NCBI GenBank assembly: GCA_035578155.1
Contig: JAPWDM010000005.1
Span: 37,782,108 to 37,846,107 of the forward strand
Length of the DNA: 64,000 bases
Direction: 5' to 3'
From: Brachynemurus nebulosus
Taxonomy: Eukaryota; Arthropoda; Insecta; Neuroptera; Myrmeleontidae
Below are positions 45,709 to 57,800 of the stretch, one piece after another. How positions within the stretch are numbered: the stretch's first letter is position 1; the number at the start of each line of letters is the position of its first letter. The translations under genes and the position numbers were made by a program. The notes under the pieces are model-generated. The model was not told the DNA's origin, ran no database searches, and was given only the letters and a program-made list of their open reading frames with translations.

Positions 45709-45894
45709 AAACAAACACGAATCATAATACAATAAACATATGTATACAGTGATGTTTCGCTTGTTTTACGTCGTATCGGTCGTATCAATTTAGGAATGTT
45801 CGCAATGGTTCATTGTAAACAAATATGAAAACAGATTTATTACACACTTTTAGTCAAAGTGAGATAGTTGGCATCAAGCAGTTACGACTTTTAC

Positions 45895-46462
45895 ACAATA
45901 AAATGACATAAGAAGTAAGATGTAAGCCGTAAGAAATGTGGCCATCTAGTGATCTTGTTAGAAACATTATGTTAGTTTCCTAACTTAACCACAATAATAG
46001 TGATTTTTTAACATATTTAACTCCTTTTAAACAAACATATGGAAAAATGTTTTTGTCTCAAAATGCCAAACTTTTTACTGCCAGTTATAAGTACGACAGA
46101 TAAGGTTACAAAAAAAGAAAAAGAAAAAATATTAAAGATCCCAACATCAAAAAAGTGAACCCTAGGAATTTACAAAATATAAATTATACTAAACTATGTT
46201 GATAAAATTGACATATTTAGAAATATACCGTATTTCGGGAAATCTATCAGATGGCGGCACTTGTACCAGTGAATATATAGATATTACGGCATTTTGAGCC
46301 GCCATATTGCAGGATGAATTAACTCGTCTTAATCATTTAAACTAGTTGATTGAAAAATCACTATCGTGTGTGGTTAAGTTAGGAAACTACACAATGTTTC
46401 TTACAAGATCGCTAGATGGCAATATTCCTTACGGTTTACGTCTTACGTCATTTTATTGTGTA
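45895..46462. mobile_element. Inverted-repeat element interrupted by a dispersed repeat
   Basis: Left arm 45895-46010 (TTTTACACAATAAAATGACA, GGCCATCTAGTGATCTTG, AACATTATGTTAGTTTCC) is complemented by 46345-46462. The centre 46015-46340 is a separate repeat family. Confidence 0.75.
46015..46340 (+). repeat. Dispersed repeat (three copies in the window), copy 2
   Basis: AACATATGGAAAAATGTTTT, CTTTTTACTGCCAG, AAATTATACTAAACTATG and CCGCCATATTGCAGGA match 9109-9440 in reverse complement and, in part, 53545-53820. Confidence 0.75.
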
Positions 46463-46477
46463 AACTCAAGCTTTACC

Positions 46478-46613
46478 ACCCACTTACTTGCGCAAACCAG
46501 GTTTGTGCAAGTAAACATGTACGTATGGACGGGAAAATACGTACATGTTTACTTGCACAAACCTGGTTTGCGCAAGTAAGTTGGTGGTAAAGCTTGAGCG
46601 TGTGGACGGACCC
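46478..46613. mobile_element. Harbinger-type MITE, left end truncated
   Basis: Same family as 23919-24082. The right end GTGTGGACGGACCC is followed by TAA. The left side begins at CTCAAGCTTTACCACC without the outer GGGCCCGTCCACACG. The fold includes GCAAACCAGGTTTGTGCAAG and its complement. Confidence 0.7.
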
Positions 46614-49600
46614 TAAAATTCAGTAGTAGCAAGACGTGCCATGATAAAAGTATTAAAAGTTGGTCTCTCGTCTTGCAAATGTGATAGCTTATAGGTAATC
46701 TTTGTTGTTGAAATGAAATAGAAGAAATTCAAAGTTATCAATTACTACCCCACTACATTCAGTTTTTACACCAGTATTTTAAACAAAATTGAAGCAGAAA
46801 AACGTGCTTCTGGTACTGCAAGATCACTTAAATTTTTTTATTTGATAATATAAATTAAAGAAATGATGCACGCCACTGAACACTGAAGGTTTACCTAGGT
46901 TTAAGGTTGAATAAATTTAAAACATTTTCTGAACTTTTTGAAATCATTACTGTATACATAGCATAATATGTTACACAGAAACAAAATACAAGTTATTAAC
47001 ATATTGGTCTAACAGTTAAAATGGTCTGACATTAACAAATGAAACAAAATTGGACGTATAACTGTAGGTTACTCTAGTAATAGTATAAAAATACCAAAAA
47101 GGAAGAGACAGAAAAGTAGATTTATCTAATTTTGCTTCATTTGTTGCATTTGTTTTATAATATCAGACCACTTTTAGTTGACTTAACCTATACTTACCCC
47201 CTTGTCTGTTTTGCATAAAATAGTATTTAAAAAACATATTTTAATTTGTTAATAATGTGATTATCTAAACCTTTTACTTTCTATATGAATTAAAGTTTTT
47301 TCAACAGCTGTTATCAAAAAAGTCGTTAAATTGCGTAAAATCTGTAACTGACTATTACAAAGGGGATCAAGTGTGGGTAGACCACCTAATGTGATGACAG
47401 AAATGACGAATTCATAAGGATTTCGTTGTTTTAAGAAATATGGAATCCTAATAAAAAAGCAACAGGGTTGAATTGGAATTTTAAGTTGCATCTACAAATT
47501 AATTTAGAAAAAAATGTTCTAAAAAGAATTTTATTTTATTATTTTATCACAAAATTTAATAGACAAGTAAATAAAGATGTTACGTGACACTTGTGACGTG
47601 TATATTACATATATGGCATTTGTGAACTTAAAAAGAGAAGTATTCAAGCGTTTAAACGGCCTGATTTACGGAATTTGATACACGGGTTCATGGCCGAATT
47701 TAGGCATGAGCCACATGGGGCCGCATTTAGCCATAGGCCACATGGGCCCTGTACCAGGGTGGCAAATTTTTAAGGGCGGCGAAAAAAGTTAGAAAGTTAT
47801 TAAAAAATATCTTTTTTTTCTTTTAGGGGAAAGGCAGGGGCGACATTTCTCACGGTACCTAGGGCGGCACTTAGGGTAAATCCAGCCTTGCGCAGGCTTA
47901 GTACAATAGGTCTATTCATACAACTAAGCGGTTTGCAAGCGGCTTTATTTTAGAGTCCTTATACTAAAATAGAATCGGGCCATGTCAGCCATTTTTCATC
48001 CAAAAAATATCAAAAATAATAAATTATCACATGTTTGAATACATAATTATTCTTAATAAATTATGAGTTAAAAATTTTTAAATTAAATCAGTCTATCTAA
48101 GTTAAATTAAAGGATTTTTTTTAAATATTTATTTTCTGTTTATTTTTGACGAATCTTTATGGGAAACCATTAAACTCCCCGTAGATCCTGTTCCAAAATT
48201 CTGGGTTAATGGTTTAAAATTTAAATTAATACATTATTCGTTAAATACCCGAAAGGATTTACATAACTTAAAGTTATGTCACTACGTTCGGAATCCAGAG
48301 TAGAAGCCAGGTCCCCTCGTGAACGAGATTAAAACTGATAAATTAAGCAGGATAAATACAATTTATTTTGAAAACGTCACATAACACCTTCATTCACTTT
48401 GTCTCTTTAATTAATTAAACATTCCTAGGAAAAATACGTAAAAAATAATAAAAATAAAATCTAAAAATAATTTAAAATAAAAAAAATAATGAGTAAACTT
48501 TTTTTTTAATAATAAAACTGAAAATTCATGTTGAAAATTATGAAATTTTTAAGTATATTTAATTGTTATAATCGTTTTGTATGCTTTTATGTGAAATAAA
48601 TGTACTTGTCCTTATTTCCTCCATGTGATTAAAAACCTTATGTCCTCCATGTGATTAAAAACCTTAAAAACTGAATCAAACTTTCACTTCTTTCACTAAA
48701 TAAAATAAAAATTTAAAAAAATTCTATCTTAACATTTCTTATTGTTAAAATATTTTTACCTAATGTATTTTGCTGCCATCTACTAAAAAAATACAGGAAT
48801 CATCAATAAATAATATTGTTAAAAATAATACTACATTTTTAACCCAATCAAAATTATTTCTGAAAATATTTAATAAATGACATCTGTGATAATTTTTTTA
48901 TGTGCCAAATATATCAAATATATCATTTCTAATTTATTATTTGCATAGAGGTAACGGTAAAAAAAAAAATAGGTGTCAAATATCATCTATTTTATTTTTG
49001 TTTTTACAATAGCTAATTTTTGTTCATTTAATCAATAAAAACTATCCAAAAAAATTAAACAAAATAAAATTTATTTAATGTATTTAATTTGTTTTATTTT
49101 TAAACATCCTTTTATTATTCCCATTGCTAGTACTATGTAATGAAGTCCGTAATTTGAAAAAAATCAATGATATGAAAAATAATGGTACGAATGGTACCTA
49201 ACATACCTAATGTGGGTAATTTATCCATGACAAGTAGAAAAGTGATAACATGCTTGGGCAGACTCGTTTTCGATTAATCGAGTTCTTATTTGATGGTAAA
49301 GTCTCCGAAGTTTTAAAAGATTTCTTACATTTATTTACTTTTTTATTCCATAAAAATATTCTGATAAGATAATTAATAATTAACTGATAACCTGAAAACG
49401 AGAGGCGTAGAAAAAAATAACCTAAAAATGTTTTTTTAAATTATTTATTGTGAAATATTATTATTAATAATATAAACTACAAATATTCGAAATGTGTAAC
49501 TTATAAATAAAATGTAAAATTATGTATAATTTCAAGAACTATATTCTATCAAAAAAAGTTATAAATGAACCTTAAATAAAGTTGGTTTATATCCAAGACT

Positions 49601-50966
49601 ATCGTAAATAAACTATGACGTAATATACTTTTTTCCAATTTAGAACATCATTAAAAATTTAAAAGGAAATAACTGAAAATGGGGAATAATTTCGATAAAT
49701 TAATATTTCAAGGAAATATTTATTGCACAGCAACTAACCAATAAAAACGGAATTCATTTTATTATCTACATAAAATTTCTAGATAACGAAATTTTTGCTC
49801 AGTAAATTGAACTTTTTTTTTCGGCAATTCCTTAGTATCACTGACGGTGGAATTTTAAAAACAAAAAAATGTTTTTCTACATTATATGGGAACCAAAACG
49901 ACTGATACGAAAGTTCTCGGCGACATTTAAATTTGTATTATACTAAATTAAGATAGATTTGTATTATACTAAACTAAACACAATTGTCAGTTTTCTTTCA
50001 CATATTCCAGATTAGGGTACGTGACTTCAAAGGTGAGATAAAATTTATAAAAAAGGCTAATAAAAGAAAAATCATATTTCAAATATTTTAAAACTGATTT
50101 TTGAAATTGTCACTTTTTACCACAAATTAACATGTTCCTGATCATAACCTATAATGACAAAACGCTCAACTAGTACACTATTTTTACAGCCTCGTGTTCG
50201 ATTTGTCGTATAAAAAATTCGAGTGCATTTGCGCATGTGCATTACTAAACCGCCCGAACATATTAGCAAAAATTTAAATATGTAACGTCTACAAGCTTCC
50301 AAATATGGTAGTAGACGTCAAATAATTTTAATTTTTGTTTGCGCGTTTTAACAATGCACCTGCGCGAGAATTTTTATACCACAAATCAAACACGGCCCAT
50401 ATAATACAGTTACAGTATATATGGAATTGATGGTGTCATACAGAGTGGTGTCTGAATTAGTCGAACTTCACTTGATGTCTTACAACGTCAGCGACCGTGA
50501 ACCAGTTAAATGTGGCCGAAAATTTTTACGATCGTTTCGATTCATATTAAATATAGGAAAACAAAAATTTTCAAAAAATTCTACGTTCGGTTATATTAAG
50601 AAATTGCCATTTTTTAAATAATATATTAAAATAATAATTTCAATTTTAACAGTAATTTCGATATTTATTTTTGTCCATTTTTGTCAAATATAAAATGTGA
50701 AATAGTTTTTAGACTGCATATTTAATCATGCGCACTTACACACTTGCGCATTACGCAAATTTTAGTAATTACAACGAAAAAAATTAAAATATTTTTTTAT
50801 ACACAATTTAAAAAAAAAAATCTTGGCTCTAGTCCTTGATCATGTCACTTTATACAAATTGAATCGGAAATATGCACAGGATAAAACTAATTTATACACA
50901 AGTTCAGAAAATCAAAGTTGAATTTGAACTAAATAGTACGTGTCGTACAAGTCGCACGTGCATTCT
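46614..50966. other. Intergenic spacer between convergent genes
   Basis: Holds a GGGCGG-type repeat at 47689-47895 and a 27-bp unit repeated twice at about 48617-48667. No gene is supported. A TTTATT at 50664-50669 (AATAAA on the minus strand) is a candidate poly(A) signal for the pps-like gene, 300 bp past its stop. Confidence 0.45.
47689..47895. repeat. GGGCGG-type element related to 37860-38600
   Basis: The right end CGGCACTTAGGGTAAATCCAGC matches CGACAGTTAGGGTAAATCC at 38572-38590. The left region has GGCCGAATTTAGGC and GGCCACATGGGCCC words. Probably the same hAT family, but target duplications were not resolved. Confidence 0.5.
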
Positions 50967-51818
50967 TTATTCATAATCTTCTAGCCCAGGTACTGGTGGT
51001 TGCTCTAAATTGGGGATGTATCGTACATTTGGTGGCGGTACTGTAGTGTTTGGATATAATACAGGAGCTTGTTTGATTGATGTGACTTTTATGGGAAGAT
51101 CGGCGGGGTCCGCCGTTTCCGGGTCGTATGGTTCATCTTCATCCTCAACGTCCTCTTCATCGTCAACATCTTCTTTCACGTCACTTTGTGCTGCTAACAT
51201 CTCGTTGGCTTTTCGAATTAAATCTTCCGCTGAAAGGGAACTTAAGACGCTTGATGATTTTGAATCCGATTCGGGTTCTTTGATTTCTTCTTTCACGGTT
51301 TCTTTTGTGTCCGTTTTGATTGGAGTGGTTGAAGCGTATTTTTTTGATATGAGTGGGAATTTCAGGGGAATTTGTGGAAGTTCCATTTTTTTGTCACTGG
51401 GGGAATCGTAGTGTTTCCGTTTGTAGTCGCCGGTGAGTTCGGGTGAGTCGATGGATCGTTTGATGCTGGTGGCTGGAGAGAAAGTTCTTTTTGGTATTGG
51501 AAGATTTAGTGGAATATTTAAATCGGGAATGCCACTTGAAGATTTCGATTCCAAACTTGATCGTGGTATTTTTGGTAGTATTAACGGTATTGTTGGGAGC
51601 GAATCTTCCGAGGATACTGAATCTTTTGTGGATGTGGTGGGTGTGTAATTTGCAGTTGTTGATGCTAATGTGCTGGGTAAGTATTCTTCAACCGATTTCG
51701 TTGGTTTTGTGACGGGCACTTCGTCTTTTTCGTCGGATTTCTTTGTTTTAATGCTGTCTAGTATCTGTCGTAAATTACTAGGTAAAGCTATGTTCGCCAG
51801 ACACGATGATTCTAGATC
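50967..51818 (-). CDS. pps: pps-like exon 17 (C-terminus)
   Basis: Starts after ATAG with DLESSCLANIALPSNLRQIL and ends GLEDYE-TAA. Contains an acidic patch (DVDDEEDVEDEDEP) and repeated Pro-Ile/Leu motifs (IPLILPKIPR, IPLNLPIPKR, IPLKFPLISKK). 284 codons, phase 0 entry. Confidence 0.92.
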   Translation of the reverse strand, partial: DLESSCLANIALPSNLRQILDSIKTKKSDEKDEVPVTKPTKSVEEYLPSTLASTTANYTPTTSTKDSVSSEDSLPTIPLILPKIPRSSLESKSSSGIPDLNIPLNLPIPKRTFSPATSIKRSIDSPELTGDYKRKHYDSPSDKKMELPQIPLKFPLISKKYASTTPIKTDTKETVKEEIKEPESDSKSSSVLSSLSAEDLIRKANEMLAAQSDVKEDVDDEEDVEDEDEPYDPETADPADLPIKVTSIKQAPVLYPNTTVPPPNVRYIPNLEQPPVPGLEDYE

Positions 51819-54800
51819 CTATAAAAAAGAAAAACTGTTAATTTCACTGAAAAGAAAATTATGAAAGAGCGATAGACGGACAGGCGAATGGAAATGACGA
51901 AATAATAACTAATAAATGACGAAAATCAACAACATAACCTCTTTTTGTACAATTCCCATTGAAATCGAGTCAATTTCTTGCCGTTCCCGTTCTATCCTCT
52001 TATTAATTTCGTCGATATTTCTCTGTAAAGCATCCAGGTCAGTTGTATTTAATTCTGAAGTTGATGTGTCCAAACTGGTGGGAGTTGTTGATGTAAGTGC
52101 TCCTGACAATAAACTACTGACTCCTAGTGACGTGGAATCAGACACATCTGGAATTGGCGCGGCGGAGTCTAAGCCAGGTATGGAAGAAAAGTTTGATGTT
52201 TTGAAAGGTTCCAAAATCGACAGATCGGATGCTGGAGATTCTTTTGGAGGTGGTGGTCGTACGACTGGTTTTTCTGAAAAAATGTTTTAAGATCAAGTTC
52301 GCAAAAAGTTGTTCAAAAATACACTCGCAGTTCGTTACCTTTTTCTCGAGTTGCAGCTGGCTTTGATTTTGGAATAATTTTTACAGGAATTGTGGGTAAA
52401 GTATCATCCGAATCACCCGGACTATAGGGTTCGTCTGTAATTTAAATTTAAAAATTTAGTAAATCAATGATTTTTCAAAAAGTTTAAAAATGTACCTAGA
52501 TCATCCAAAGGTGGAGGCTCCGGTTTTTGGAACTCCGCTGTGGGAATTGGAGCGACTGTTGGCAATGGGGGCATAGCAATTGAAGACACAAGATTTCGCT
52601 GTGGCATTCTTGGATCTTTAATGATATTAGCAGGCGGTGGTGTATATGACCTTGGTGGTGATTCTCGAGCTTTTTTAGTCTGAGGCGGCGTTTCATAGAT
52701 CGTCTGCGGACGCTTTCGTTTCGAACTAACTAAAATTCCAAGCAGTAAATTTGGTCGTGCTTCTTCGAAACCTAGAATATAGAGTATGCAGATTACAGAA
52801 GACAATATTGTTTCCAAAGTTAGAAAAATAGGATCTTACCGGGTCCATTCAATGGAAGCAATACTTGGGGTAGCGGATTGTAACTTGCTTGGGGCATTAT
52901 GTAAAAGTCTTTGATGGAAGTATTTGCTGTTTTCACGACACCAAACCTATACAACAATATAATATGCGTTTGTTATTTGTCAATATAGATGTCAGCACCA
53001 ATTTTTATGAAGTTACAAAAATATTCTAAAAGCATTGTTTTTCCATATCAGTTAAGTAATTTTTTCATTATCGACAGATTCTGTAAAAAATCATCAAAAA
53101 ATAACCCTACAATTTTAAATGAGAAAAAGGCGGGAAAAACACCTCACTATAGTGACGTCACAGTTTGAAGCAACTAAACGTCAATATTTATAACCTCAAA
53201 ACTTTGATTATATTCATAAAATGTCAAAGTGAAAGCAAGTATTTATTAGAATTCTGGCCGATTATTATTACTATATATATAAGCTAATAGAAATATTCAA
53301 AAGAAAAGACAATTTCACCTCACCGATGAAAATAATTAAAATTGACATATCTAGCTACAAAATGTTACGTCATATTCAAGAAATGGCGCGATTTCACTAA
53401 TTTGAATATTTGTTGAAAAATGGCGATTTTCAAAATAAAATTTCTAAATAGTTATCAAATTTTTTTATGTTTCATCATTAAAATTGGACATATGAAATGA
53501 TAATGCATAGAATTATTTAACATTTGACACAAATTTTAAATACAGTCAAGTACCGTATTTACAAAATATAAATTATACTAAACTATGTTGATAAAATTGA
53601 ACATTATTTAGAATTATACCGTATTTCGGAAAATCTGTCACAGATGGTGACACCTGTACCACCTGTACCTATTAATTTGTATTGACGAATGTATCTCTTT
53701 TAGAGCTTGCAATAAATTATTATTATTATTATTATTATTATTATAGATATCACAGCATTTTGAGCCGCCATATTGCAGGACGAGTTAACTCGTCTTAATC
53801 ATTTAAAGAGTTAAATGAGTTGACCTATTTTTTGACTAATTGACCTATAAAATTTTCGATTCTTACCTTTTCCTACTGCTAAGATACGTGTATAACGATT
53901 GATAAGCACTTTGTTCCTCCGAGGTCTCCGCCATCAGACGTAAGATACTGATATATTTGGCAGTGGATCGTCTCATTTTGCTCAAATACTCCCAAACAGT
54001 GTCAGGACTTATTCGACCCACAATATCCAAAACTGCTGGTAATTCACTGGCCAATCCCACACAATCCCCAGACACCTAAAATTTGAGTCCAATAACACAT
54101 GCAATGGATGAAATTTCATAAAAAAAATTACCTCTTGAGCCGTGATGCGAAATTTGGCGACGTCGACCATATTGATGAATCCCCGCCAAACGACCGGCCC
54201 ATCGGCTGATGTAAGAGGAGCGGGTGGAAGTGGGGGTTTAGGTGTCGAGACAACTGGTTTCTTAACGATGCTTTCAGACGTATCGGAATTATCATCGGGA
54301 GTTGTTGCTTCAGGTATCGCTGCAGTATAAAAAAACAACAAATATTGAAGAAATTTTTTATTGACAATAAAATACAAGGGATTTTTAAGTACACTTGGTG
54401 GCCAATTTGTATGAAATTACCAGTTTCTAATGGTGTTGATATGGAAGCTTTGTCCGTTTGTACTGGTTCAGGTTCAACAGTTCTTGGCGGTGTGGCGATT
54501 GTTACCGTTGAGCTTGGTTCATGATCGGATTCACTATCAGCTGGAACTGGTAAGACCGCTGCAGGTTCTTCAACCGCTTTTAGAATCCGATCATCCACAA
54601 CTTTATTATCCACCAACGATTCTAGAATTTCTTTCGATTTTTTGTCGAGACCCATCGTTAATAAATCACCAGATTCGGATTTATTGTCCTTCGATGAATT
54701 CTTGATTGTACTATTAGACGTGCTATCCGACTCAGAATCTTTATGTTTGCTGCTACTGTGCTTGTGTCTGGAAGATCTAGAAAAAAAATTTTTTACGTAA

Positions 54801-57800
54801 TATTTGAGAAACTGAAGGAAATTGTGAGGGCTTACTTGTGTCTATCATGATCCTTGTGTTTATGTCGGTTTTTGTGATCCCGATCAGTCGACTTGTGTCG
54901 AGATCCACTTCGCGAACGATGCCGCTTTTTCGAGTCGGAATTTCTACGGTCCTTACTGTTAACAAAAATTATTTTTTATTATATTGTTTTGCTCCCATTA
55001 AAATGTCATTTAGCCTAAACACGCTCACTGTTACTATACACCAGCGGGTTCCAAACTTTATGCACTAAGGCCCCCCACCCTATAAAAAATCTTATCTCTG
55101 CCGCCCCCCTCTTGAGAAAAATTTATAAACAATTAAAAAATTTTTTTCTGAAAAAACTCATATTCTTGGCGGACGACAGGTCTATACGACACTTGAGAGG
55201 AAACCGTTGATCAGGCACGTATTCAATACTTACGCGCTAACATGACTCTGACCGCTTGAGAATTATTATTGTTAAAATACGATGTACAGTAGCAAGCAGA
55301 AAAATCAGTGTTAAGGGATTACATGGCTTTTTTTAGGAAAAAACCCTAATTTATTCCAACTTTTGGCAATTTTTTTCTATTAGTAAATGCTTATGGCTTG
55401 TACTTAAATAAAGGGACTTAAAAAAAATGAAATTTCAACTTCTGACAGTGGTTTAAACAAAAAATTTTTATTTTTGGTAAAAATTTTCGTATTTTTCGTT
55501 GATTTTTTACTTGTAAAATGAGACGTAATGAATGGAAACAGTAATTTTTCGTTCAAGTACAAGCCATATGCATCTACTAATAGAAAAAATATTGTTTTTT
55601 ATTTTAGGTAAAAATTTTACGAGTTACTCTGCCTACGGCAAAAAATCAGCGATTTTCAAAAAGTAGCTGCCAAGGCCTAATTATTTTTATATTTCCTAAA
55701 AAATTTTTTAGTGTCTCAAAATAATATATGTAATAATATGCCAAAAGTTGAAATAAATTATATCTTCTTATATTGTAAAAAAAAAATCGAAAAAATAGTG
55801 GTTTTTTTTTTTTGCTAAAAAAAACCCATGTAACTCCTTAATATAAAATGTCCATTACTTGGTAATTATGTTTGACCGCTTATTCTTAAAACCATGATTT
55901 TATCAAAACAACGACGATATTTGCAATTAACCTGAACCCCCTGGTGAACCTGGCACCCGCCCCCCCCCCAGTCTGGAAACCGCTGCTATACACGGATCCA
56001 TGTATACGGTTACACTGGTTGCGGTGTTAGCGTCGTATATATTGCAGCATAGTTTTTACATACACAGATCAATGTACAGAGCATGAACACACACATGTCT
56101 ATTCAGTATGGTTAGATATGTTAAATAATATTTAAACTAACCTACTCTCCCTTCTACGGTCCCTGCTTCGATCCCTACTGCGGCTTCGTTTCTTTCTGTC
56201 GCGACTTCCATCCCTGTGTTTTCGACTACTTCGATCCCGACTTCGGTCGCGTTTATGTTTCGAACTGGAACTGCTGCTGTCTTTCCGATGTTTCTCGTGT
56301 TTCTCCTTTTCGTCGACTGCTGTAAAATTAAAAGAAAATCATTATTAAGTTTTGAAAAGATTTCAAATTTTGCGTAAATTTACTTCGAGAAGATTCTTTT
56401 GAAATGCTCTCCTGTGAGCTCGATTTTGGTGTTCTCTCGCTCGTACTGTCGGCTACACGTCCTTCATTCAACGAACTGTCTAAATCGGCGACGATTGTCG
56501 AGTCCACAGCGTCCACTTTTTTCTCGATGACTTCTTCACCTTTATGGGATTTTAAGACATACGTCCGGACACACGATAGAAGGTCTAATTCAGTTTTTTT
56601 GATCATATCCAATTGATGTTTTGTCTCCCGTTCACGCCACTGAGCCAATTCCTGACTTGCAAGTTCTTCAGGTGATAAACGTACCAATTCTTTGGGTGTG
56701 ACCGCTTTTGAACAGATTCGTCGCCAAAGCGTCTCATTTTTAGTGTCTTTAATATTGAAAATTAAGCTCCGGTAACGATTTCGATATTTAGCACCCGTGT
56801 CTTTGTTGAACAACGCGAAGAGTTCAGCCTCGATTTCGTTGGAGAGCGTCTTAACTTCTTCCTCGGTCATTTTGATTTCATCCTGCTCTTTCAGCCGTAT
56901 CGTGAAGTGTTCGGCTAACGTTTTTCGAACATTTTCACGCAGTTGTTCAGGTGCTTTTGTAGCGGCCGATGGTGGAGTTTGTTTTTCGTCAGCGGTTGTT
57001 GAGGATGTGCTCTTGGTTCGGGAGACTTTTTGTGGGGTTGTTGTAGATTTCGTGGTCGATGTGGATTTTTTCTTATTTTGAGTATCTTCTTGGGTTTGGT
57101 TTTTGGGTGGTTGTGGAGTGGTTGGTGTTGGGGGCTTAGCTTTGGTCGGACCTGGTTGTTTTACAACCATTGTATGTGGTTGAATTAATTTTGCAGTTTT
57201 CACTGTTGGTGGAGTCTGAAAATTTATTTTTGATATTAATACTAGATTTATGAGTCAAAGAGAAAATAAATTAAAGTAAAAAAATGTTTTTTAAAAAAAA
57301 AGCTTTTATTTAAAAATGGGCTAAAAAAATAAAATAACTTTTGAGTGAAGTTTGAAGAAATATGCAACATAATTTATAAAAGCTTGTGGCGTTATCATTA
57401 ATTATTTCTGTTTTGGATATTTTGGATATAAGTGTAGCTATTTTACTTTTCAGTAGTTACCAAACTTAACTGAACGCCTCAAGCTTTTATAAATTATGTT
57501 GCATATTGCTTCAAACTTCACTCAAAAGTTATTTTATTTTTTTTAGCCCATTTTTTAATAAAAGATTTTTTAAAAAAATTTTTTTTTTACTTTATTTTCT
57601 ACTTTTTAGTTGATCACAATTAATTTAAAACAAAATTAAAGAAGTAATTTTTTTACCTATATTTTAATCGGTTAATTTACCCTAATCAAACCTATGGAAA
57701 CAAAAAATTGCAATGTAAAATCAATGGACAATATTTGACAATTCAAAATGTCAAAAAGTTGCACAGGACTAAAAATCAAAAATTTTAGTTTGGGGTGATT

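Noticed and set aside
48617..48667. Direct repeat of a 27-bp unit (CTCCATGTGATTAAAAACCTT), considered as the start of a satellite or CRISPR-like array
   Set aside because: Only two units with no spacer pattern; a simple local duplication.
51010..52290. Plus-strand ORFs of 60-133 codons opposite the pps-like exons
   Set aside because: They are antisense shadows of exons 16-17; Ser-rich content mirrors the acidic and Pro/Ser codons of the real strand.
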